Assembly (NCBI GenBank): GCA_907165275.2
Contig: OU015661.1
Span: forward strand, 9,183,501-9,247,500
Direction of reading: 5' to 3'
DNA: 64,000 nt
DNA from: Zygaena filipendulae
Taxonomy: Eukaryota > Arthropoda > Insecta > Lepidoptera > Zygaenidae
In this document: in pieces, positions 32,974-45,305 of the stretch
How positions within the stretch are numbered: the stretch's first letter is position 1
Layout: every line of letters begins with the position of its first letter
Translations under genes and position numbers: made by a program
The notes under the pieces: generated by a model
What the model saw: only the letters and a program-made list of their open reading frames with translations
Told to the model about the DNA's origin: nothing
The model's database searches: none

Positions 32974-35095
32974 AAAAATTATTTACACTTCCAGTTTGGT
33001 GTGTGAGAAGGCCAGTAGGGATAATATTCGTTCAGCTTGAAATATTGTTAGTCACAAACGTCCCGTAATGAATTCGTACTCATTCAAACGCCTGAATGAT
33101 GCTTCTCTAATTAAAATATTATGGATTATTCTGACTACATTTTTAGGTTATTATTTTGTTCGTGGCTGCAGCTTTTGTCATGTCATAATAGATTTAAAAC
33201 TATAAGTTAATCATGTTTGAACTACATATTTTTGATAAAAATTTAATTCTACTTTTATCAAATCAATATTTTTTTTGAAAACAGAAATAAAATATGGGCA
33301 AACCGCTCTTATAAGTAATTCTGTTACTACTCAATCGTCCTCGGCATGCTAGGGTTACGCATCAGTAGTGTTAAATATTTTATTCAAGCTTTAATTTCAC
33401 CAAAGTAAGCTATACGTTTAGAAGAATTCGTAGTTACTTTTATTAGGAAATCGAACCTGTGACCTGTATTTTCAAAACAAGTAATTTACTTCAATGAATA
33501 ATAAAAAAAATGTTATCTTTGATTTTAACTGTAATTCTTATGTTATCATTGATGTTCTATATTTATTATCGTATTTACCAATGAAATTACATTATTAAAC
33601 GTAGATACGTCAACCGTTTCCAAACAAACGGATCTATATCTAACGGATAATAATTTTTAAATTGGTTTTGTGTCGCATTTGCGGTATTTACCACATCGTG
33701 TCAGCAGTATAATTTCTGTTTTGTTCTCAGCAAGCAGAAATTACAAGAACATTATCTACTGAACATTGCAAATGGTAATGTGTAATTTACAATTTGATTG
33801 CAAAGTCTAAGCAATATGTAAGGAACGTTGCTGCAATGTGTGATAGACGAACTAAATGAAACTTGTAAGTTTTATGCTTAGTGGGCTGATACATAGTATA
33901 CATCTGGTAGCCTGGAATAGGTCGCTTTACAATAATAAAGCCGCTCTTTGGAGCCACTTAATACTTTATGGTTTTTATGAAGCTTTTAGTCGTTGAACTG
34001 AAAAATTGTGGTGCTCAATAAAATATTTTCATTCATTTTGTTCTATCGTATCCATATCTTTTTCTTCTAACATCATTGGTATGTCATAGCTAGTAGTGAG
34101 GCGCGCAACAATGCCGCGTCTCGCCGCGACCGCCCGCCCGCCACTACACCGACACTTGTCGAGTTCACTACGACTGGCCGGATTTGATACTTTTTACAAA
34201 AAAAATAAAAAATTGTACCAATTCAATTTTTTTTTTCAATTGCCGCTGCAGTGAAAGTAGTTTGCATAAAACTAAAAACAAATAATATACTCCTAATATC
34301 CCTAAGAAGGACTATGTAGAAAAACAGAATTATGTAGAAAAACCAACAGCCTGGAAGCTGGTCTGATCAAGCAAATAGGCAGCATGAACTAGATGAGTTT
34401 TCTGGCTTCGTTTGGTGTCCAAAACCACGAATGCAACATTTTTTACGATATTTTTTTTTATTTAGGTCTACATGTGAACGTTGGAAAATTTACCCCTGTC
34501 CTAAATTTGGGAAAAAAAATTCCAGTCCTTTATTTTTCGACTCATCCTGACTTATGTCAGTCCTTAATTTCCCGCTACTAAAACCACGAATGCGTTAATT
34601 TTTCATTTATGTGCCGCCATAAGCACCAGAGACCTATCTTTTTCTTTTATTCTTTTTCTTTTTATTTAATAATAATGATAATAATGTATAATTTGTTATT
34701 ATTTCATTCGCGGTATTGCATGCCGAACGAATATGCTTGAACAGCAATTTTGTCGTAAGGCTTGTGTTTAACTACAAATTACTACTTATCCTATTATTTG
34801 ATGCTAATTTGTTTTTTTACTGTAAGTGTTAGTGTTTACTATGTTGGTGTAACTTTTAAATAAATAAATAAATAAATAAATAAATTTTTTTAAAGTATCA
34901 AGAAGATTTATTCCGTGAACAGTAGACAAGAGCGTTTAAGAGAGTGAGAAAAGCTCGCCCCGGCCTATTCGTTTCACGGAGGGCCGCCGCCTTGTTTTGT
35001 CTCTGCCCTTGGGGAGAAAAACCGAGTAACACAAAAATTTCATATTTCCGGATTTTATATTTCATTCCTTGTGGTTTAGTTACAAACTAGCTGTA
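32974..35095. other. intergenic, no gene seen
   Basis: AT-rich, with an islet at 34100-34170 (ccgcgaccgcccgcccgcca), an (AAAT)n tract at 34857-34885, and a GC-richer bit at 34950-35010. No coding signal. Confidence 0.5.
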
Positions 35096-35277
35096 CCCCG
35101 CGGTTTCACCAGCATGAAAGGTTTTTATACAACAACTTTTTTTCCCGACATCCGATTTCAACGAAACAAAGCCTTTATGTAGCTCCAGGTTAAGCTTAAT
35201 CTACCTGTGAAAACCGCATGACAATCAGTTCAGTAGATGCGGAGATTATCGTGTAAAGACGGACAGACAAACAGAAA
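35096..35277 (+). mobile_element. lepidopteran short repeat, variant type
   Basis: actagctgtaccccgcgg head and gaaaaccgcatgacaatc body with an acagacaaacag end, the same variant as 9275-9465. Confidence 0.65.
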
Positions 35278-37442
35278 ATAATTTCAAAAACTTTTTTTGG
35301 CTTGGTTACTCTTTTTTTATCACCCCTCTCAATTTTAGGTAAAAATATTCAATGTACAGAATCGCAGATTCTACTCTTTTATTATAGTAGGTTTAGATTG
35401 TCATTGAAATTCATGAATAAAATATACGTATTTATGTAGCAAACAGACAACAATGGGCATATAGTATGTAATTTCATAGAGTAAGTAATAAAGTTGTGTC
35501 GGCTCACTGATCACTTTTTAGCATATCGAGTAATACAACCATTAAATGCAACTTACGAGTCAAGATGCTTCATTAAATTAAGTTTACGTTCAGAAACTCT
35601 TCAAATGCTCAGTGTCATGTTACTTATTGTATGTATTATCGTTACCCATATTATGATAATACATTTTCATTTTTAGTAAGTTTCCATTAAAATTAATTTA
35701 TTTTATTTTTCATAAAAATGAACTACATACTTTTACTCGTATGCATCTATGTACGATGTATCTATATATACCTAATACAGTTCATATAATTAAAACGTTG
35801 AAAATCGAAACGACAAAGATGACTTACGTCGTTTTTGCTGAGGGACGTGAATCTCAGAAGAATCTCAGGGGGTGAGGTGAAGAAGTGGCCCTTACAAACT
35901 GGGGGGTGACTCGCCCGGGGAAATAGGGGGCGACTTGACACTCATTTAAGTAGCATATAATTCAGTTTATTTAGCCGAATTGAATCTCAGCGAAGGGGTT
36001 GGAACGGAAAAAATAAATGTACCTTATATACTCATATTTTATATAGCTGTGCTTCGATTGTAAAGGGAAGTTTGGGGGTTATTATTTCTTTTTATAGGAA
36101 TAAATTAGCGGAATTGTGTTCGACGTCTTGCTAACTGGCTTTGGAACGGCGAGATAGGTTTTCATTTAATTAATTTTATTTTAATGAGAACTCGCCAGTG
36201 TTTATTAAGTTCGGGATCACTATAACAAGTTTTCTTTTCGTTCATTTGCTCCTATTAAATTACTTATTATTCTTACTTTATCTATGTTTGAACTGGTTAA
36301 TTTGATTCGATTTCAAATATCCTTTCGTACAAAGTACGGATAATTACTGAGTAGGCATACAATATTTTTACAAGCTTTTATTCTCTGTAATTTATTGGAC
36401 GAGAGGAAAATTTTTAAATGATCTTTGAAGTTTTTGAAAAAGCGTTCTTGAAATTGAAGTCATTAGTGAAAACAATGGGATAGTAAATTGTTACTTTCGC
36501 GACTTAACATTTATCGTTAGATGCGACATGGTGATGATGGTAGGTACCTATCTTTGTGATCTTATTGTATTTTTCTTGTAATAATATGTACCTACGAATA
36601 TCAATTGAACTAATTTCCGCCTCTTAGGCTCTATAAAATAAAGTATCTGCAAGTGCAAAAATTATGTGGGAAAGTTGAAAGAACACGTGCTTAGAAGAAC
36701 TCGAGTATATACAAGACGTCAAGTAAATACAGGCGCGGATCTATGGAGAGGAGCAGTGGATGCACTTACCCCTGACGACTAAAGCAGGTAGGTAGGTAGT
36801 AGTAGTGAAGAAGATGAAGTCTTTAGAAATATTTTTGACCATGTTTATTAAAAAAAAATATGGTGGAATTCCCCTCCACACACGTAATCCTATATCCGCA
36901 CCTGAGTGAACATACCATATTATATTAGCAGCATTCACAGCTTTAGGTTGAATTATAACTGCACAGCAAACGAAACAGACCTGACGAAATCTCATAGGCA
37001 ACTACCTATATATCTAGGTACCAGCCAACATTACGTTAACAACAATCAAAATGAGCGTTCCCAGCCGCAAGTTTAATTATGCAAACATCAAGCCGTTGCC
37101 AGATTTCTCATTAGAGGCAAGATAATGACGGTACACACTGTCGCAAAATTAGATAGCAAGCACGCACCCAAACAGATACACGAGGCGCATTAACATAAAC
37201 CGAATTTGCATGTAAATTACATTTTACAGCATCTTAATTAAAACATTTTGGCATTATAAATGATCCTGGTTGGGCGGGGTGGGGCGGGCGCCTCTGGCCT
37301 ATACGTACTTACTTGACTCCCCCTTCGCGTTTTCGATAGTTTGCTAGTTCGATATTATACTTGTACGTATTTTTTTAGAGCTGAGTTTTTTTAACCATTT
37401 GAAGGTACGTGATCAATACGTATTATATGTATTTTATATATT
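35278..37442. other. intergenic with one candidate regulatory island
   Basis: 35840-35950 is G-rich (actggggggtgactcgcccg). 36740-37000 has an 86-codon minus-strand frame with no motif, probably repeat-derived. 37020-37260 is an enhancer-like patch: ATGCAAA at 37079, the exact octamer ATTTGCAT at 37204, TAATTA-type sites, then a G-rich block. Function is inference only. Confidence 0.3.
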
Positions 37443-37530
37443 ACTAGCTGTCCCCCGCAGTATCGCGGAATTTTGGGATGAAAATTACTCAGGACTACCG
37501 TAGCTTCCTATAAGTGAAAGAATTTTCAAA
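37443..37530 (+). mobile_element. lepidopteran short repeat, 3'-truncated
   Basis: actagctgtcccccgcag head; similarity stops after about 90 bases where an A-rich LINE tail begins. Confidence 0.5.
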
Positions 37531-37534
37531 ATAT

Positions 37535-37645
37535 GAAAATGAAAATGAAAATATATTTATTAACAAAAAGAAAATAACAATGTAAGATATATCCGGTGGT
37601 GCCCACACTAGGAAAATCCTGTGTCGTGGGTGCCGGCTTAGAATT
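37535..37645 (-). mobile_element. LINE 3' tail, minus strand
   Basis: (GAAAAT)n then atatttattaacaaaaag and tccggtggtgcccacactag: a minus-strand non-LTR 3' end inserted in the neighbouring short repeat. Confidence 0.45.
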
Positions 37646-37705
37646 AAATATGTTCAGTAGTTTCAGAGATGACCCCTTACAACTTCACAAACTCATAAAA
37701 TCACA

Positions 37706-38034
37706 ATAGGGATGTTGACTACTATTGAAAATCAAAATTCTAATTAGTCCGTCAGTTAGAAAATAATAAAACAATAGACACGTATTTTTTGCTTTTTTAA
37801 ATAAATTAAAATATACAGAGATAAAGCGCATTAAAGTTTAGGATGAGGAGGTCGTGACGTCACTAACCACAAAACCGCCATACAAACTGTCAGAATAGTG
37901 ACGTCACGCGAATTTTCAATTCAATATATCGCCGTTATTTTTTGATTACGTAAAAAAAGAAAAAATACGTGTTCAATATTTTTTAATAATCTACAAGACG
38001 GACTAAAAAATAAAAAATAGTCAACATGCCCATT
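37706..38034 (-). mobile_element. AGTCCGTC-family MITE, full length, copy C
   Basis: aatagggatgttgacta ... tagtcaacatgcccatt outer ends, with the inner ttagtccgtcagttag and ctacaagacggactaa and two gtgacgtcac-type sites. The same ~329-bp length and order as 13613-13941 reversed. Confidence 0.85.
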
Positions 38035-38563
38035 CACAAACTCACAAATTTTAGCTCTTTATAACATTAGTATAGATTAGTCATTAAGTCGTCAATGGAC
38101 ATCGTAGGTATCTCTATGTCTATTCAAAAGTACCTAGTACTACATATAATAACATAATATTAAGTTTAAATTCCATCTAATATAAGAATCTTTGTGTTAT
38201 TTTATAGATGCCTTTGTCGGTGCTTCTATCAAAAACTGTTGTTCTATTTAATCGATACCCATAATAGATAGATATTTTTGTCTTTCTGGTCACGAAAGCT
38301 GTTAGTTGCTATTTTGTTTCCGTTCTATAAATTTAATTTCAGAACATTAGTCCCAATGTATACGTAAGCTCTACATTATGTAGAGTCTTTCGTTGATATC
38401 TCTATTGATATCAAATATAATTATTTTTGCAGTTTCTCTTGTCAACTGTACAATGTTATGAAAGTTTAGTTGCTGAACCGGTTTCCTCATTTGGGCAGAG
38501 AATACTACATACCATCGAGCTCATAAAACAATTACAAAAAAATTAAGTTATCGCCAACGAAAG

Positions 38564-38740
38564 ATGTTTAGTTTGAAATTGATTTTGTGGCTACTCTACT
38601 CACTGCCGCCGTGCCTGGGCACCACCCTGCTGCCCTGGAAGGGGTTTTCCCCCCGCTGCAACACTGCCGCGTACGCCGCTCGGCACGCGCGCCCATTGAT
38701 ACGATTACGAATAGATAGCGTCCATATTTTGCTGATTTAA
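38564..38740 (+). CDS. 58-codon frame with signal-peptide-like start
   Basis: Begins MFSLKLILWLLYSLPPCLG, a positively charged hydrophobic leader with a plausible cleavage after CLG, followed by a basic, arginine/alanine-rich region ending in VHILLI and TAA. It is GC-rich in an AT-rich setting. It could be a small secreted peptide, or the first coding exon of a gene whose other exons are not visible. No donor is convincing, no homologue is recognised, and chance remains possible. Confidence 0.25.
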   Translation: MFSLKLILWLLYSLPPCLGTTLLPWKGFSPRCNTAAYAARHARPLIRLRIDSVHILLI

Positions 38741-38980
38741 AGTCGGATAAAAAAATATAAAAAGTTTTGAAGATGACGTGTTCTATTACTAGTACTGAAC
38801 CACCAAATTTTTTTTGCGCATCGCTTAAAAAAATATTCCTGTATAGTTTTAAGAATTATACTAAGCGCCCAGAAATATTGTGAACATTTATCACAAAAAT
38901 GTTTACCCTGATGCGAGAATCGACTCTGTATCACCTGAGGTATAGCAGTCGGAAACACTTATCACTACACCAACGGTATA

Positions 38981-39895
38981 CATGTTATGGACCAGGTGAT
39001 TAATGCGGGCATTATTTATAATGCACGAGCATTATGAATAATGTCTAGCTTTATCGGGCTAAGTGATTAATTACTATCTTAACTTCATTATTTATCACAT
39101 TGCAAGGTCATTATTATAATGCTACATGACAATTGGGCAATTTGATAATAAAGCTATATTTAACGCGGTGCGAGGGCGGGGAGGGAAGTACGCATGGCGT
39201 GACACGCTTTTGCCAATCAGAGACCGCCATTCAGCGTGCGGCTCGTGTGGCGGACTTCAAACGCCTTCAAGCTTCAAGATTATACAACGTGTTAAACTGA
39301 AACTGAAAACCTGATACACCCCATTTAAAAAATTAAACAATAATATGATTTTAAATATATTTTAAGTAGAAAAAATGTATACTTTAAAAGTTATTCAACA
39401 TTAGTTTGTGGGTGATCTGTCTACGAAATTCCAAGCGCTACGCCCGCGCCTACCGGTTCGCATTTTTTTGCTGCGGGCGGCGTTTGCGCCAAATATTACC
39501 TAAACATAACCTATATTAAAACATAGTGCGATCGATTCGCTAGTAGATTCTGAGCAAACTTCTTTCTAGTTTTCAGTTAATTCATTAACACGTATATCAA
39601 GATTATCAGCGTTTGCGAAGATTTGACGTCATGGCTGTTGGAGAAACAGAGAAATTGATTGTTGCAGTCAAAGAAAATATGATTAGGTAGTTAGTTAAAT
39701 GACAATAACAATAAAAAAATTGTAATTAAATATGTTTGTATTACTCTGCCCAAAAGGTGATGGGCAATATGTATAACGCCCGGTCAATTTGATTATTTGA
39801 ATAATTATTATCAAATTGCACTCTCATATTGGGCATTTTTCGTAATGACCGGGCATTATGTATACTGCCCAATTTATCACTTGGTCCATAACATA
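38981..39895 (+). mobile_element. ~0.9-kb terminal-inverted-repeat element
   Basis: Left end catgttatggaccaggtgat and right end atcacttggtccataacat are inverted copies, with a further gggcattat/ataatgcccgg set inside. The interior has a GC-rich non-repeat segment at about 39170-39270. No transposase, so it is a non-autonomous DNA transposon of unassigned superfamily. Confidence 0.75.
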
Positions 39896-40358
39896 CATAA
39901 TATGTAAATGGTCGAAATTTTGCGGATCAGTATCCTGTGTTAAATAGTGACATGCAATGATTTCTATTCAATTCTTACAAGTAAATCACAAAGAAAATAA
40001 TTAATTTGTATGTTTTTATTATTTCAAGAAAAGAGGGGTGTCTCGCCCTCTCTTATGAGGGGTAGAAATTAACAGAATCCTCTTTAAATAAGTTAGCAAT
40101 TAGGGGTTACATAAAATTTACATAATTGTATAAACTTGAATGCTGTTTATGTTTTAACGATAGTACTAGAACTTGAAATTATTCCAATTTATTAATAATA
40201 TTAAGCGAACAAACAATTTCAGCTTTGTTACTTTCTAAAAGTTTATGGCGTATTACATTTGCGTTGTCTAGAATAAATAAATAATAATTACCAATTATAA
40301 AAAGGCATGAAAACTAATTTAATTATTTGTTGATTATTCGCAAATAGAAAATATTTAA

Positions 40359-40595
40359 GACTAGCTGTTCCGTGCGGTTTCACCCGCGATAGTTTCGGAG
40401 TTACCGCGGAATTTTTCCATATAAACTTTGCAACCCTTTCTCACGCCATTAGGGATTGAATTTTCAAAAAACTCTTTTTTATCCGATGCCTACGTCATAC
40501 AAAAACTCACCCGCCAAGTTTCAGGTCTCTAAGATCAGCGGTTTAGGCTGTGCGTTGATTGTCAGTCAGTCATTTAGGACAAAGCATTTTATATG
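40359..40595 (+). mobile_element. lepidopteran short repeat, gtttcaggtctc variant
   Basis: gactagctgttccgtgcgg head, ttgcaaccctttctcacgcc, aagtttcaggtctctaagat, cagtcagtcatttaggac. The same variant as 53211-53457 and 61294-61450. Confidence 0.75.
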
Positions 40596-41268
40596 ACTCT
40601 ATAAGCCAAACAAAAATAATATAAACAATTTTTAAATAAATGCTTGCTTATTAGCTAGAGTTCTGGGAACACAGAATGTTCTCTCTTTTATTTTTTCAGG
40701 CTTGCGTACTTGTTATAGTTTTCAGCACCGTATTGTTCAGCTGCCTTGAATTCTAAATCATTTTTAAAGAAGCGATGGTAGGTACCACTCTTTCCTCAAA
40801 GCATATCATGTAACGCCGGGGGCTTCGCGCTAGTTGCGAGGTTTGCTCTATCTTTGTTCTGTTACTGCTTTACTTTTGGACTAACAAGTGAATTTTTTTT
40901 ACAAAGACTTCAATTGCAAACAACGACAAACGAAAGATGTTTCAGTCAACTCTTGAAACATAGGTATCTATACATATATTATACTTATCTACGTTTATGT
41001 ATTTATTCCATCTATACATATAATATAACTACGATTATGTATTTATTCATTTAAAATTATCGCCCAACATGGTACACAAGATGGACTTAATAACGTAGTG
41101 GTATTCTCTGCCAGTCAATGATCAAGATGTACATACATAAAGTACGCCTCGTGTTGCTGGGAAAGGTTTTGCCGAAACTAATTATAAAATAATTTACCAA
41201 TATACACTAAAATACATTTGCACAAGAACATAATATAATAATATGTGATGTATGAATTTTATTATTAT
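40596..41268. other. intergenic, no gene seen
   Basis: AT-rich; a frame of 66 codons at 40854 runs through tatacatata low complexity and is not supported. Confidence 0.5.
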
Positions 41269-41430
41269 AGCTGTTCATCCCACGGTTTCACTCGCGTAAA
41301 CGATATTATCTCTAGATTGACTGAACCAATTTTGAAAATTCTTTCACTTATATCCCATAAGTGAAAGAAATTTTCAAGTTACGGTAGTCCTGAGTGACAA
41401 AGGGTACTTTTTATTCGTAGGTAGGTACTT
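41269..41430 (+). mobile_element. lepidopteran short repeat with internal palindrome
   Basis: agctgttcatcccacgg head. At about 41335-41385 gaaaattctttcactta faces taagtgaaagaaattttc, a near-perfect hairpin not present in most copies. Confidence 0.55.
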
Positions 41431-41541
41431 ATATAAACATCCAGACAGATGTAGAAGCTTAAATACAGGTTCTCTATCAATAGTATTGTATAGTTTAAAT
41501 TACGCTTGGGAGACATGCTTCAGGCGATCTGATATATGTAA

Positions 41542-41740
41542 TACTAGCTGTGAGCCGCGTTTCCGGTAATTTCGGAATTCCTGCGGGAATTCCGGGATAA
41601 AAAGTACCCTATGTCCTTCTCTGTACCCCTGACAACGTGCTTCAGGCCAAATTTTATCAAAATCCGTTCAGCTGTTTTTGCGTGATTGAGTAACAAATAT
41701 CCAAACATCGAAACTTTCACATTTATAATATTAGTAGTAT
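41542..41740 (+). mobile_element. lepidopteran short repeat, full length
   Basis: actagctgtgagccgcg head (one box altered), gggataaaaagtaccctatg, ccgttcagctgtttttgcgt, and end tttataatattagtagtat. Confidence 0.8.
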
Positions 41741-42778
41741 ATTTATATTAGGTATGTGTGTATAGATTTCGGATTCTTAAAATACTCACATAGCTAAATT
41801 TTAAACAGATCTTATCACAAAAGGATCACAGCCTACATAAAGCTTTTTTGCTCAAGTTGTAAAGAATAATAACAATATGCATGCACTTGTGAAGCAAGAA
41901 TAAAAATAATGATGCACCTAAACCTCTTTAATTCACACAATTACTACAAATGTTTGCAAGAGTCTACACATTCTGATAGTTTGCACTACGTTGCCTTTCC
42001 TACTGCGTGGCCACAGCCTAGTGAGATTAAAAAAACGCTTTAAAATCCTCGAGTGTGTTCACTGAGTTATATGCTTCACATACTTAGGCTGTGACGTTAA
42101 TGTAAACGAAGTGCACGTAATGTAAGCATAAACCGAGAGCTCCGTCGGAAAGTGTTGAAAAGCAGGCGCCCAGTGTCAAGTGTAAATCGCCTTGTTAATT
42201 TCACAGGCCTTGCGGCGAATTTCACCGAGGATGTATTGTGTGCGCCCGGCTTTATGTCGCGTCTTCCTGTTGTCTGTACACAGCTTTAATTGCGCGCGTC
42301 ATTGGCGCGCTTTTTGAAAAAAGAATGACGTGTAATTAACGCGCGAATATATGAAACGTGACAACGCGTGTTCTAGGGGCGGTGTATGTTTTTTTTTTAA
42401 TTAGGCGAGGAAGAGTTTTGTCAACGAGATTTTTACTCTTGTTGTCTTCGATTTGGTACGTTATAAAAATCACATACGCTACGCTATAACGCTATAGATA
42501 AAAATTAAAATATAAACAAAATTAAAATAAAACCATAATCAAAATTGTTATAAAATCAAAATCAAAGTCAGCTGCAAAGTCAAAAACAAATATTAAAATT
42601 ATATATTTCAATACTTTGGTACTTTAATTTTAAAGTCATGATTTAAGATTAATCTGGTGTTTTTTATAGTTGATGGGTAGGTACAATACCTACGAATATA
42701 AGTAAGTAAGTACATAAGTTTATCACAATATTCTATAACCATAGTATTATGTATTGGAATTATATATGTGTTCTATTT
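41741..42778. other. intergenic, no gene seen
   Basis: 42080-42380 alternates AT with GCGC-rich words (ttgcgcgcgtcattggcgcg; gtgtaattaacgcgcg) without any frame. It may be a conserved non-coding piece; this is only a composition argument. Confidence 0.35.
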
Positions 42779-43035
42779 GACGACCCGATTGGCGCAATGG
42801 TCACCATGCCTGTCCGCTAATCAAGAGGTTCCGGGTTCGATTCCCGGTGGGGGTGGATCTTGTGTGATGAACACAGGGTTCCATTTTCCAGTCTGGGTGT
42901 GTATACCTATATATATCTATAGTATAATATATATGTAATAATATGTGTAGTAAATACCACGTTTGCTTGGTTTCCACGACACAAGCTTATAGCTTAGTGT
43001 GGGATCAAGTAGATCTGTGTGTTGTGAAGTAGATT
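42779..43035 (+). mobile_element. tRNA-derived SINE, full length
   Basis: The head 42781-42856 is tRNA-like, with an A-box (tggcgcaatggtcacc) and a B-box inside ccgggttcgattcccgg. The acceptor stem does not pair well, so it is not a functional tRNA. The body carries acacagggttccattttcca, and the 3' part gtagatctgtgtgttgtgaa is found as fragments at 9511, 15450 and 43675. RNA polymerase III would transcribe it from the internal boxes. Confidence 0.85.
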
Positions 43036-45106
43036 ATTATTATTTATATTAAATTATTATATTTAAACCAAATTTAGCAGCTTGTTTAATTAAACGTCAT
43101 CTTTCTATTATACCTATCCCTAAAACATTGGTTTTAAGTAAATAATGAATAAATAAAATATTTTATATTTATCGAGGACAATCACTGGCCGAAAAAAGCG
43201 ATGATACATGATCCTCGTTTCGTTCGCGCGTGTAGCTTTTTTTTTTATTAAAAAATCACATTAACGGCCTTCATTGGGGCGACGATAAATAATGCTCTCC
43301 TTATTCAAATTTTTGTTTTTGTTCAGCCCCCGTGCGTTATAAATGAGCTTATTTGGAAACGCGGCCGAAATGATAGGGCGCGATAAAAATGCTCAATTAT
43401 GAACGTGCGATATACCGCGGCGTAGTACAGGAGCTAATGTCAAATTACCTTGAAGAGATAAAAACTAAATTTATCTTAATCATATTATTAATGTTTTTTT
43501 ATATACTCATGGAAATATTGTAAAAAAAACATAACTTCCATATAAAAATCTATATTATGAGTAGGTACCTAATAATATTCCTTTATCACAAACTTTGCCT
43601 CTTTATGACTAGTATTATCAAGAGGTAAAAGTTGTGATATTGTGTAATTTCTGGATCTACTGAACAGATTTTTTACAACACACAGATCTACTTGATATCG
43701 CGCTAAGCTATAAGCTATATAAAAAAGCTTTCCCAATAACTTGTCAACACTGAGCCAAAATTACTGAAGCTAAAAACATGAAAGTTAGTTTGTAAGAAAG
43801 TACAGTTATAAGTCATGTAAATCGTTATTTGGGCTCTTCTTTTCAAATGAAAAACGCATTTCATAGTTTTTTATTTTTCAATTTCTTTATTATCAAAAAC
43901 GTGAAACGCAGGTGAAAATGCGAAAGGAAAGCTACAATAATATAACCAGTACTAAAACCATAAGTTTTGTAGTACCTTGAGTAGCAAGGCATATCTGAAA
44001 AGAGAGTGGTATTTTTTAAGTATTTGGTTAGTATTGACATGTTATAGGAAAATTCGAAAATTGTGCGGTTTAAAATGGTCATAGCTCCTAGACTATGATG
44101 ATACCGAAAATAGTCACACACAAAATATAGATATCAAAGTAGACACCCACCTACCCGTTGAAAATTTTATAATGTTACCATACACAACCGGAGCATCGGG
44201 TACCCATAGCACCCATAGGCTAACAGTAGGTATGGGGTTTGAGCTCAAAATTTGCATGATGGATGCATGGAATTTATGCTACTCTGTTTGTATCTATAAT
44301 AAATTATATTATTTATGTATATTATACCAATTTTTTATGATTTTATAATGTTTACGTACCCCACATAGAAAGGTATGTCATGTACTCAGTGAGGTAAGTA
44401 CCACTGAGTTTGAGCTATTTTGTTTAAGTAAATACCTATAAGGTAAATATATATATGGGCAGGAGCATCTGCTAACAACACTGCCATTAAGGCTTCGCCC
44501 TATTTCTATAGATCTCACCCTTTAAGTGGATCATATAAAAAATTGCTTTCTTTTCGTTTCCGTATTGACTTTACCTAACGACCTGCAAGTGTCTGTCAAG
44601 AATAACTCAACTCAACGCATCTCAAGTGAATAGTTATTGAATTTGCACACGTGGAAAACCGTAATCAGAGGATGTATTAACATCATCGCTTATGTATTTC
44701 GAACAAATCTCCGAATGATGTAAATTAAAAATAATATTATTCGTAATACATGATAATATGTACGAACATGAAACTTAAAGAAATGCAATAAAATGATACG
44801 ATAGCCTCCATTGTCGTATTAAACGGACCATTTCCACCGGCACAATTGAATGATGACCTCCCATTGTGGACTATGTTTAGAGATCCTGCATATAATGCCA
44901 GGATAGGTGCTCTAAGATCTATTCCAGCCACTTATCCAGCGTATTATTACGCTTTATTGGGTCACCATTATTACATAAGCGCTCTCGTATGCTAATATCG
45001 TGATTGGAGAGTGGAAAATTTTATATTTGCACTGAACATTCTTATGCAGATTTCTCGAACTGTTGCTATATGAAGCATTTGTACTTAAATTATTATTTTA
45101 TACCAT
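43036..45106. other. intergenic with candidate regulatory islands
   Basis: 43258-43425 (aacggccttcattggggcga; gcgttataaatgagc; ggcgcgataaaaatgctc) and 44790-45000 (ttccaccggcacaattgaat; tgctctaagatctattccag) are non-coding patches with ATTA and TTTAT-type sites. 43675-43735 is a minus-strand tRNA-SINE 3' fragment. An 86-codon minus-strand frame at 43861 is unsupported. Confidence 0.3.
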
Positions 45107-45305
45107 ACTAGCTGTTTGGTTAGCCCTGTGGTTTCACCTGCACTAATTTCGGGGCTTTTCGGGGGAATCCCTCGATAAGAAGTGTTGTCCTTCTCTGTAT
45201 TCGTTGATAACAAAATTTCACGATGAGCCGTTAAGGCCGGGAAGCGTAACAAACCAACAAATAAACAAACGAACAAACTCACATTCGCATTTATAATATA
45301 GTAAG
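45107..45305 (+). mobile_element. lepidopteran short repeat, diverged
   Basis: actagctgtttggttagccc head with the tggtttcacctgc box, tgtccttctctgtattcg, aaacaaacgaacaaactcac and end gcatttataatatagtaag. Confidence 0.7.

Noticed and set aside
42781..42856. Functional tRNA gene
   Set aside because: A and B boxes are present but the acceptor stem does not pair and the sequence continues into a SINE body with related dispersed copies.
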